The notes under the pieces: generated by a model
What the model was told of the DNA's origin: nothing
The model's input: the letters and a program-made list of their open reading frames with translations, nothing else
The model's database searches: none
In this document: one piece after another, positions 1 through 9,520 of the stretch
Layout of the letters: each line of letters begins with the position of its first letter
Numbering within the stretch: position 1 is the stretch's first letter
Made by a program: the position numbers and the translations under genes
Assembly (NCBI GenBank): GCA_036897625.1
Contig: JAYMTA010000617.1
Location: forward strand, 1-26,007
Source: Pelargonium cotyledonis
Lineage: Eukaryota; Streptophyta; Magnoliopsida; Geraniales; Geraniaceae
DNA length: 26,007 bases
Reading direction: 5' to 3'

Positions 1-425
1 TAAAAAAATAAAATAATAAAATTAACACATGTTAATTAAAAAATGTAGGACGTGTCGCTCAAAAAGAGCATGTCTTTCCTATTATATATATATATATTAG
101 ATGTGCATCAAATAAATAAATAAAAAGTGAAAGTATATTATATATGCAACATCAATTATTAAGCATAATGTGTTTCTACCAATAAAGTACAAATTCACGA
201 GATCTGCCGAAAACATATGATACTAAAACTATTTAGATGTCATGTTATGTTGGAGATGGTGCCATATATAATTGATCACGTGGAATAGTAATAAACAATG
301 ACAAATAAGTAAGATTTTAACTTTAATAATGTAAAAATGTTTTTGATCGCTTTTATCGTATAAGCGTAGATCGAACAAACGTATTGATTCAACATATAAT
401 GTGATTTTTGATATTAAAACGTACC
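1..425. other. AT-rich intergenic stretch
   Basis: No coding signal was found. The stretch holds a short TA-dinucleotide run at about 83-97 and otherwise unstructured AT-rich DNA. No promoter or RNA gene was recognised. Confidence 0.6.
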
Positions 426-663
426 AACATCAATTACTTAAGGGTGGTGACGCAGTTGGTAACACAAGCTGCGTAAGTGGGAAGAACGCTTGCGTTCGAT
501 CTCCACTCAACACACCTTTGGGAAGAGCCTTAAATCTTAACATGTACTCTCGCATCGAATAAAGATTAGTTTGTGTATGGTCATAATGCTTAAAGATGTT
601 TATCGCGGAAATGCGAGCTTGCTCAGAAACTCCATGGTTTCACCAAAAAAAAACATCAATTAC
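426..663 (+). mobile_element. tRNA-derived SINE with perfect target-site duplication
   Basis: The body (about 438-651) begins with tRNA-like sequence. A pol III A-box-like TGACGCAGTTGG lies at about 449-460, and a B-box-like GCGTTCGATC about 40 bases further on. A non-tRNA body follows, ending in a 9-base A-tract (about 645-653). The element is flanked by the same 12 bases, AACATCAATTAC, at 426-437 and 652-663, which is the expected target-site duplication of LINE-driven retroposition. The intact duplication suggests a fairly recent insertion. The pol III boxes and the tail are seen directly; assignment to a SINE is strong inference, and no family name is given. Confidence 0.85.
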
Positions 664-1114
664 ATATACATAAATATACACATACAAATGTATATATGTA
701 TATATGAATCTAGACATCCATGACTATAGTCCAACTCAATATTTTGTGACATTTTTTGTTGTGTTTCACATCTTCTCGTACGTACTTAGCTAGCTGTTCA
801 AGCACTTCATTTTGGGTTGATTTGAAGGAAGCGTAGGCCTACCGATCCAATCCATGACAAACACAAACATTTGCTTTTGATATTTGCTTATGTGGCCCAT
901 CAACTTTTTGCTAATTTGATATTTATCTATAGCTACAAAAAAAAATGTACTTAAATTTAGAGCCAAAAACGTGATTAATTTGCTAAAACTATCAATGGTA
1001 CCAATTAGCTAGAGTCGGACATACCAACTGTCGTTGATAGTATATATATTTATATGCTAAAACAATATTCAACCTTATCTTTTTCTCTGTGGTACCAATT
1101 AACTTAAAGTTTTC
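664..1114. other. AT-rich intergenic stretch
   Basis: No open frame of note, no RNA gene and no clear repeat were seen. Confidence 0.5.
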
Positions 1115-2760
1115 TTTTAAGGGAAACTAAAAGAAGTTTCATTAGGGACAAACGCAACGATACAAGTGGAACAGAAGCAAAACAAAGTACTGAAGTTAGA
1201 AATCGTACCGAACTAAGAAACCAAATTACAATCAAAACTAAAGCAGCAAATAAAGTATCGAAGCTAGAAACCGTCCAAGACAACCCAATCTTTAACGGAT
1301 CATACTCAAAATAGGGACACTGGGTAAACCCTTCCCCCCGAACTGTTCAACAGACGCCGACCCCAATCCAGGTGACTCCACTCTCTAATCCCGAACCAAA
1401 CCGGATGAAACTTGGTTTTCCCGTCACTTGGTCCTACCACGGGGGGCAACACGAACCCTATCACGGACGGTGGGGGGGCTGGGCCAACAGGGTTCACCTC
1501 CTCCCCTGTTTTCCCCCCCCCCCCCCCATTTCCTCCTTGGTTACCAAGCCCCTCCTCCCTATGAACAATACCCTTTCTTTCGCTTGAAAATCGTCGACAC
1601 TCTTTTCTTTGTCTCATGCATATCTTGAGAGGCTATAGCGATAAGAGCTTCCTCTACCACCTTGACCGTGTCCCAGGGCTGATCCAATCAAGAATGAATC
1701 CACTGAGCCCCATTGTGGACCTTCTTCCCTCGGGGGCCACCAGCGACACCCCAAAAGTCTTTTCCACCCCTGGATCCTTTGCAGCTTTGAACCTTGCGCA
1801 ATCCTTTTCTATGTGGCCTAGACGCCCACAATAAAAGTAGAACGTTGGAACCTTCTCGTTTTGAAACAAAATAATGTGGCTCCCGGTACATGCGATATCC
1901 AATCTAGCCTTTCTACGTAGCAGGTTCCTAGTGTCAAACTGAACCAAGATCCTTGTATAGGACCCCCACCCTCCTCTAAAGTTCAGCGGATCAGCGCGCC
2001 TCCAGGAATTGACCCACCGCATTCCCCAAGTTCGAACAGATCCTTTCAGACACATAGCCCATAGGGATACCCCGTGCCTGGATCCACATATCAAGCATAT
2101 TAATCTCAATAGTATAAGGGATGTCACTTGGTTTCAAACGTTCCATGAGTAGCACCCTCCCTTTGTACGTCCATGTCCCCTCTTTCTCAGCCTTATCAAC
2201 ATCCTCCTCGTCATAGAACTCGGACAGAAATTGGGTTTGCTTATTCAAACTTGGGGAAGGATCATATAACTCTTTCGCAATTACCCCCTTCCTTGGCCTC
2301 CAAAGCCAAGTCGTCATCTGTTGTATGTTGATGAAGTTGATCGGTGCATTTGTTAGAAACCGCTCAACGAAGCTGAACACCACCCCCGGGCCCTTTAACA
2401 TTGGAGCCTCCCCAGACCCATATTTGATAACAACCAGGTCATCATCAACCTCCAAATCTCGCACCCCTCGGACCACATCTTCCATTGAAACTGCTGCCAG
2501 ATGCTGACCCTCCAACTGAACCAGCACCATATTCGACCCATCTCCAGCCACAAGCCCTTCATTGCCACCTCATGCCCAAGACTGTTCGAAGCCATTTCCC
2601 CGAACAACAACACCTCCGCAAGACTTTGATGTATTCCAAAACACGCCGCCCTCCGTTCACCAATCTATCTTCACTCATGCCCCGATACTCTCCTTATAGG
2701 AACCCTAACTGTCACAAGCTCAAACCCTAATTACCCACAAAAACCCTAGGTTTTAACACG
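1115..2760 (-). mobile_element. LINE remnant carrying an ORF1 (gag-like) region
   Basis: Reading on the minus strand, the element starts near 2730-2760 and runs down to about 1115, where the plus strand reads CTTTTAAGGG, a possible worn end. It carries a broken DUF4283 plus zinc-knuckle ORF (see 1654-2551), followed by a proline- and glycine-rich low-complexity part with a run of 15 C's at 1513-1527. No endonuclease or reverse transcriptase follows before about 1115, so only the 5' part of a LINE is present. Boundaries are approximate and no target-site duplication was found. It is not the 5' part of the LINE at 3782-6590, because on this strand that element's ORF1 should lie above 6590. Confidence 0.6.
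1654..2551 (-). pseudogene. LINE ORF1 pseudogene: DUF4283 domain plus CCHC zinc knuckle
   Basis: The minus-strand frame starting at 2551 reads as a plant LINE ORF1 nucleic-acid-binding protein. A DUF4283-type core contains TNAPINF, WRPRKGVIAKEL, WTYKGRVLLMERL and LDMWIQARGIPMGY, ending in GNAVGQFLEA at about 1991. The continuation (ADPLNFRGGWGSYTRI, then a zinc knuckle) is in a different frame, so there is a frameshift at about 1990-2000. The knuckle reads FYFYCGRLGHIEKDC. The first metal-binding Cys of the C-x2-C-x4-H-x4-C pattern is replaced by Tyr, while the other three ligands remain. In the family this protein packages LINE RNA; here it is not functional. Confidence 0.8.
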
Positions 2761-3781
2761 CATTAGAGATAAAGCCCGCTTGGATATGTATCATAGATTC
2801 AAGTAGTTTTAGTTACGTTATTATAGCTTAGAGTACAATTCACCAACAGTTGAGGATAAACCTAAGATGGAATCACAAATTCTCCACTCGCAAGAAAGAA
2901 AGAAAACAATTGTACAAATCTATATACGTATATGTTATGTTGGATCAAGAGTGCAGTTGCACTTAATCTAGAGCAACACAACGAGCACACACACAAAATG
3001 GCACAAGTAGAGAAAGAGAAGAAGAGGATATGGAATCTGCAAATATGATTCACTTAACTGCATTACTTGACATCAAAATAGGAAGCTAATTTATAGCACG
3101 ACTGATAACAAACTTAACTAGAATAAAGGAACATGGAAACAACAAATAGCCACTAACTAAATACATTAAAAATAAGGTTAAATGCCTGCACCCATGATCT
3201 TGTGCCAGACATGAATTTGTGCTCCTAAACTTCAGCTCCCTCTTCACCATGATCTGCAAATGGATTTGTCACCAAGTGATGGAGGTGATTTTCGATCATA
3301 ATCTCAACATGTTAAACTTGGTGAGTTAGTTTTGCGAATTGTCACATCATCAAATTTATCGATTGAAACATTATTGTTGTTTTTACCTCGAATATATTCA
3401 CTTTTCATCGGTTGCATAGAATCACTTATGTTATATTTGATATGCTAGAAAGAAATTAGGTGACATTTTCATTCTTTTCATATCTATGGTACAATGATGA
3501 ATAACTGTAAAATTCATTCTCATGTGAAAACCTATTCTAAATTTTATTTTACAGACCATTCTCTATCTCAACATAAGAATGCTCATTTTAGATTATCCTA
3601 GAACGAGCTCCTCATTTCCCCTATACCATGTGTCAATTATCAACTAGTCTCAAATGAGAACTTGCCAGCACAATCGGTTGTACCAGTTTTGTGCCACATC
3701 AAATCATTTTCCATTATAATTTCAGTCATATATACTTCCACGTTCAAAATGAGATTCAAGAATCACGCACTTGAGTTTGAC
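2760..3781. other. Intergenic stretch, one possible dispersed repeat
   Basis: No gene was seen. From about 3176 the sequence AGGTTAAATGCCTGCACCC opens a stretch (to about 3300) that resembles a common plant dispersed repeat I have seen before, but neither end nor family can be shown here. Confidence 0.35.
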
Positions 3782-6590
3782 TTTTTTTTATCAGCAAGCA
3801 ATACTTTTATTAAAATAGCCGGAAGGACAAAAATAAAAGTACATAGTAGAGCAAAAACAAGGCCGCAAAAGCTAGTTAAGCCAAAGTCAATATGGGATCC
3901 TTAAGCCATGAAGCGAGGGTGTAGTCGGTGAGGGTGGAGCCGAGCAAGCATGGAAAGAGAGTAAAACTCAAACACTAAGTTCGAAAGACCGAATCGTCCA
4001 CTGACGGGAACTTGTCTTCGAAAATGAGCCCATATTGACCCAGACCAATGGTCCAGAAAACAATCGAACGAATCCCAACCCATGCCTTTCGAACACACTG
4101 ATTTCCACGGATCAAGGAAGACCATGATTAAAGGAGATCGTAGCAGTTTTCTAGCAGTACAAGGAGAGAGCTTTGAGTTGGGAGGGAGTAAATAATCTAG
4201 GGAAGTAGCTAGCTAGAGTTGCATCATTCAACTATACATCCAACCAAGACTTAATGACTCACCCATTGCCCAGAACCCATTTAAACTCGCTGTGACCGAT
4301 GATATTCCAGAAACCTGGCAGGTATTGGAGCTGTAGTAAATGGTGAAGGACTGGTGACCGGTTAGCCAGGAAGAGATCTTGAAGGTTACAGCTAAGAGGC
4401 AAAGCGCCACCACCACTTAGCTAACAAGCTAATGTCAGCAATTTCTAGTTGCCTTATTTCCAATCCGTCATGAGCTCGTGATTGCGACACAACAGTCCAA
4501 TTGACATTACATAAACCTCTCCTTGAAGCGCTAGAAGACCACAAAAATTTCCGCTCGATTTATTCAAGTGACTGATTTACCGATTTTGGCGCTATATATA
4601 AAGACAGAGAATAGACCAGTAGAGAGGATAAACCTGAGCGTATATATAAACGTTGAGCACCAACTGGACGTAAGCATTAGATGAGAAAGAGTCCGCCACA
4701 TCCAAGAAAATGATGGTGTCGTCCGCGAAGCGATGTTGTGAGACCAAACAATTCCCAGTTTTAATCCCGCGCAAACAAGAGATTCGGCTTTGACAAGCAA
4801 TAAGTGCAATGTTTGACAATTGTAAAAAGGAAGGGAAAACATTGCTTGACTCACTGAGATGACGAGACATCTCGACTAGGAAAACCATTCAGAAAAACCG
4901 AGATTGAAGAACCCAAACAACCTTTAATCCACATCCAAATCCGAGAGCCAAAACCCAACGAATCCAAGCACTGATCAATAAAAGCCCAATCGATTATATC
5001 GAAAGCTTTCTTTAAGTCCAATTTTAATATGACTGGAAACTGTTAAGAGCTCCGAACAAAATGAATCAACTCACCCGCTATCAAAATACTATCCAGGATT
5101 TGACAGTCCTGAATAAAGGCACTGTGCATGTCACTGATTAAGCCACCAATATGCAGTTTGAGTTGACAAACCAAAAGTTTTGAAATAATCATGTATGGAG
5201 CTGACACAATTGAATTATCGAACGATTACCGATGGGGATTTGAGGAGATTGTAGCTTAGGGATCAAAACTAAGAAATCCGAATTCAACCATTTCCCGAAT
5301 TTCTCGTTCATAAAAAAACTTTATACGAAAGACAACAGGTCCAGCTTCACTATATCCCAGCAAATCTGAAAAAAAAAAAAAAAAAAAACATGTTATAACC
5401 ATCTGGCCCTAGGGCACGTGACCCATAACAACAAAATACCTCTTGTCGGAGATTCGATAAAGTGAATGAACTTTCCAAATCTGAGTTGCATGATGCCGAG
5501 ATCTGCTTGAAGTCGGGAAGGGGAAAAAATAGTCTAATTCGCTACTATACATATAAGTTCATCCATATAAAAAGCTCAAGCCAATTCTTTAACGTCAGTC
5601 AGTTTTACCCATGAACCCGAATTCCAAACCCCTAAAATTTTGTTTTTAGATTGTCTAATCAACTCACAACAGTGGAAAAATTCCATATTTTTATCGCCTT
5701 CCTTTAGCCAACGGAAGCGCAATTTCTGAGGCCAAAGAGAAGACAAATCCTGAGACCGAGCATGGACATCCTAGGATAATGCAACCCGAAATTGATCACC
5801 CGCACTAGTTAGAGGCCGAGATTCCAAAGTCAAATGCAAGAGGTTGATGCGAGTCTCATTGTCCGACATAATATGATTAAGCCTACCAAAAAAGTCCTTG
5901 TTCCAAGCTTTCAAAACTGGTTTTTAAGAGAGATAGCTTCTTCCATAGCCGAAAGCACGACTACTCGAACATAGAAAAAGACCCCCACACTGACGACACC
6001 ATGTCCATGAAGGCTAAGTGAGTTGTCCAACAATTGAGAAAAAGAAAAGGACGCGGCCCCAGTCAATATTCTCAATATCCAACCATATTGGGCAATGATC
6101 CAAGCATCCATGAGGGAGACCCAATTGAATCAAGAAATTAAGCAAAAAAGACAAGCAAGACGAAGTTAACACTCAATTAGTGCGACTTGCAGTAGAACTC
6201 GAACTATACCAAGTGTAAAGGCGACCCCGTAGTGAGAGATTCAATAATAGAGCGTCATCAATGAATTGATTGAAATCATTCATGCTAGCTAAGTCAACCA
6301 TACCAGATGACCACTTGGATGGACTACAAACAATTAATATTAAAATCACCTACTAGAATGTAGGGAAAATTCGACTACAAGATGATGACCCGAAGCCTTT
6401 CCCAAAGAGCGGCCTTTCCGGTAGCAGAATGAGGCACGTAAACATTTATTAAGAAATAGTCACAATCAAAAGTGAACCATGATCCCGAGAGCACCACAAA
6501 ATTTTGTTCGGAAAAACGAACCGGCGAAGTAGCCCTACACGCTTGCTGTCTAATGTTCTTTTGCTTTCGAATCAACATAACGCGTCACTT
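3782..6590 (-). mobile_element. Decayed L1-class LINE, ORF2 (endonuclease, RT, C-terminal domain)
   Basis: Blocks appear in the correct LINE order with falling coordinates. Endonuclease: LIRKQK near 6575, YFLINVYVPHSATGKAALW at about 6405-6465, GDFNI ending at 6350. Linker: GPRPFLFLNCW at about 6030-6065. Reverse transcriptase: ALGPDGYN at about 5392-5415; QDCQILDSILIAGELIHF at about 5060-5115; LKLDLKKAFDIIDW at about 4990-5035; GFGSRIWMWIKGCLGSS at about 4905-4960; the catalytic FADDTIIFLD at about 4707-4736. The C-terminal block WTIGLGQYGLIFEDK lies at about 4010-4065. The 3' tail ends in TTGCTGATA plus A's (poly-T at 3782-3789 on the plus strand). Stops and frameshifts separate the blocks, and the element is shorter than a full ORF2, so internal deletions are likely. 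No target-site duplication was confirmed. Confidence 0.85.
5369..5388. repeat. Poly-A run inside the LINE
   Basis: Twenty consecutive A's on the plus strand interrupt the reverse-transcriptase region just downstream of the GPDG block, read on the LINE strand. It is a homopolymer expansion or a small insertion; no flanking duplication was found. Confidence 0.8.
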
Positions 6591-6733
6591 ATCATTAAAA
6601 CAAATTAAAAATTGATATTCAAAAGTTCTGTAAACAAAAAAAAAAGAATTTAAAAGCAAGATATATTACTTAACCATAAAAACTCTTTTTCTTTTTGTGT
6701 GTAAATTATCTAATGTCCGATTATTACATTAAG

Positions 6734-6932
6734 AATTGATTACTAAGACATGTTGGGCCAAGCGATTAATATCATTTTGAATTTCTTCTGAGGTCTCGAG
6801 TTTGAGCCTCTTTGTCGACGGAATGGAGTGGGATAAGTGGGCTTTAGAGTGACGCTCCCTTTGAGAAGTGAAAAATATTGTTACTTCGAGTATGATGTTC
6901 CGTCGCTGATTAAAAAAGAAGAAAAATTGATT
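6734..6932 (+). mobile_element. tRNA-derived SINE with LINE-like tail
   Basis: A tRNA-like head (GGGCCAAGCGATTAAT) is followed by a B-box-like GAGTTTGAGCC at about 6798-6808. A body of about 110 bases then ends in TCGCTGATTAAAAAAGAAG, which resembles the 3' tail of the LINE at 3782. The 8-base AATTGATT occurs at 6734-6741 and 6925-6932 and can be read as a target-site duplication. A tail shared with a LINE is expected, because SINEs depend on LINE reverse transcriptase. The A-box is poor, so the call is moderate. Confidence 0.6.
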
Positions 6933-7278
6933 CGTCCAAATTATCGGGATAAACCATCTTTAACCTACACCTTCACGTATGACAAATCGCAATGTGGACA
7001 AACTCATATATTTCTAAGTGAATTAGGGTTTGGTATATAATTTTCAATCTGACCCGAACTCGACTTAAAATTTAAATTGTTAACTCTATTTTTATAGTAG
7101 TTAGAATTATAAGGTTTTATAGACCTATCTCAAATATTGTTTTCCACGTGCAATCTTTGTTATGATATTATAATTCTTAACCTGAAAAACCAAACCGAAA
7201 ATAAACCACCTGGCAATTAATTTCCATTTCGATCCAAAATGTATTATTAGCTGGAGAGCATAGTTTGGATCAAATCTT
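6933..7278. other. Intergenic stretch without recognised content
   Basis: AT-rich DNA. I see no gene, RNA or clear repeat here. Confidence 0.5.
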
Positions 7279-7625
7279 AGAGCATCTGCAATGGAGGGCC
7301 CAATTGCATGGGGGCTCTAAAAGGGACTCCACTTTTTAACAAAACCACTATTGTGTGGAAACCCTTTAAAGGGCTGGTTCCTCTGAACACGGCCTGGACC
7401 TCTTCTTATTTTAAATTATTTGTTTTCATACTAACCAATTACATATGACCACATAATTATTCAAATAAATCCAAAAAAATTCAAAAGGCTGTAGAATATC
7501 TTTTTGGTAGAGTTCCTGCAAAATAGTATTTCTTTCGGGTTTGGACTCTTTCTTATGTGGCATACAAAAATATAAAAATAATACATAGAGGGACTCAAAT
7601 TGAGTCCCTCCATTGCTGATACTCT
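7279..7625. mobile_element. MITE with about 20-bp inverted terminal repeats
   Basis: The left end AGAGCATCTGCAATGGAGGG (7279-7298) matches the reverse complement of the right end, AGAGTATCAGCAATGGAGGG (7606-7625), with two differences. The interior is non-coding and AT-rich. Both ends abut a TA. The right arm also contains the small hairpin GGGACTCA-aat-TGAGTCCC. Size (about 347 bp), inverted ends and lack of coding sequence define a MITE. The TIR style recalls PIF/Harbinger elements, but the 3-bp duplication of that group is not evident, so the superfamily is left open. Confidence 0.75.
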
Positions 7626-9248
7626 ATAATGATATGAATTTGAAGGATATTATACTTTTGGGTGATATGGAACTAATGATTCAATTTTAGTTTTCAAACA
7701 TATATATATATATATATATAGGTGCGAAAATTAGCTTAATCAATGATTTGATCAATAAAACATAATATATATGTATCACCGCGGAAATTAATTTATTATA
7801 ACTAGAAATTACTACATTTTCTTACACTTATTAGTGGGAAAAAAACATACAATGCACACGCTAACATCCAAGAATCTAACAATTTTCTAAAACACTTAAA
7901 AAAAAATTAAGTCATAATACTTTTGTTTCGGCTAAACCACATTAATAAAAATGATATTTCATAACTTATCACTCATATTCACACACACTCAATTTATGTG
8001 CAAAATGTGGCTTACTGATATTTTTTAAGCGCATTGTGTCGTATATCCCAACTGATTATAAAAATTTGATTGATTGTTTTGTGATTTAAAATCTTATTTC
8101 TAAATTCAATATACGGTCAAAAAAGAGGGAAAAGAGAAAAGTGATAGGATATGCATGATATATTGATATTCAACCCTAATAATGATTACATATCGATCAT
8201 TATTTAAATTTCTTTAAAACAGACATTGCGGCTAATTAATTAATTAACTAAGTAGTAATATATTTGAATGTTAGGTTGAATCACATTTTAAAAGCAATGA
8301 GTGATATATATGAAAAATTAAGTAAAAGTTGGCCTTTAAAGTAACAAACAAATAGTTTGAGAATCACATCTTTTGCGTTAATTTCTATATATTATATGTA
8401 GAATGGAGTAAGAAAGAATTAGGGAGAAATGAGATATCAGTTGTTTTTATATGTAATTCGATTAATCTAAGTGAATTTAAATGGAAAAAGTAAAAGCAAA
8501 CCGTCGAAAAAAATGCATTTTTTATTTGTTTAAACAAATGTCCTATCGAGATTCATTTATGTGCATTGTATTATAAATTCTATCCATTTCAAGATTAATG
8601 ATTTTTTGTAAGTTGGTTATGCAAAAATTACTAATAATATATACATATAATAGAAATGTTAAATGATTTTGTTATCATGGACTCACGTGTTTTTAATTCA
8701 TAATTAGAATTTTGCCTTGTTTAGCATCTGACATGTCAAAAAATACTGACGTGACACCTGAAAATCAGATACAATCCGTTAAATAAGTTTAATTAATAAA
8801 CTAATTTTTAGACGTATGAGTATTTTATTCATAGATATCAAATATTATTGGTCGTGTTTAACAACTCAGTCACAACTAACACAGTTGAAACATAACCACA
8901 TTGATACGATGACTAAAGTGATTCCCCAAAAAAGTAAAAACTTTAAACTAAGATGATCATGATGGGATTTAGATAATGAGTTGAGTATACATTTGCCTTA
9001 AGATGGGAGGGCAAATTGTTAGTCAATATGGGCTTCACTCAAAGTGAAACAATATCCCATGTTTCATGGGATTTCACTTTGCAACTTGGTGGAGAAATGG
9101 ATGTCTAGAAACTCTACGAGAGTGTGATGGGTGTAGAACGGTCTAACATTGCAATTAGTATTGTGAGAATTCTAGTGTACATGTATAAACATCAACAAAT
9201 TACCTAACCAAAAGACTCCAAACTCCAATTCACACGTCAATTATATGG
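7626..9248. other. AT-rich intergenic stretch
   Basis: Contains a perfect TA run of 20 bases at 7701-7720 and an imperfect hairpin at 9040-9081 (listed separately). No coding signal was found. Confidence 0.55.
9040..9081. repeat. Imperfect hairpin, 17 paired bases with a 5-base bulge
   Basis: The left arm (9040-9061) is CAAAGTGAAA-caata-TCCCATG. The right arm (9065-9081), CATGGGATTTCACTTTG, is the exact complement of the left arm once the 5-base bulge is left out. The loop is TTT. It may be a worn foldback element; a small-RNA precursor would usually be longer. Confidence 0.7.
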
Positions 9249-9520
9249 TTTTTTTTAATACAAAAAGATGTCGAAATCTTTTCTTACAACGGCCGAACCA
9301 CACTAAGTAGGCTGATCTTATTTACATGCATGTCTTAGTGTATCCGTTTTCAGGCAAAAGACTTTGCCTCTTACCCTAGCCTAGGGCTTTTGGCACCTTA
9401 CCGCACCAAAGTGGTCTCTTACACCACTACCACCAAAGATATGAAGAGTGGGGATCGATCCTAGGACCTCCTCCCACTCACACAATTGGTTTAACCAATT
9501 GCGCCACATATGATGGTTGA
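9249..9520 (-). mobile_element. tRNA-derived SINE, minus strand
   Basis: Read on the minus strand, the head GTGGCGCAATTGGTTAAACC (ending near 9510) is a good A-box region. GGATCGATCCCC at about 9452-9463 is a good B-box. A body of about 200 bases follows, ending in an A8 tail (poly-T at 9249-9256 on the plus strand). The target-site duplication is not clear: the flanks share only an ATATG-like string. The sequence differs from the SINE at 426-663, so it is probably a different family. Confidence 0.75.

Noticed and set aside
440-510. Possible functional tRNA gene
   Set aside because: Only A- and B-box similarity; no cloverleaf with a proper acceptor stem could be drawn, and the A-tail plus target duplication mark a SINE. 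The same applies at 6750 and 9450.
2890-3170. Possible solo LTR
   Set aside because: TGTTGGATCAAGAG near 2938 looks LTR-like, but no matching CA end, target duplication or second copy could be found.
6837-7040. 67-codon frame beginning in the SINE
   Set aside because: It starts in the SINE body and runs through its tail into flanking DNA, so it is not a gene.
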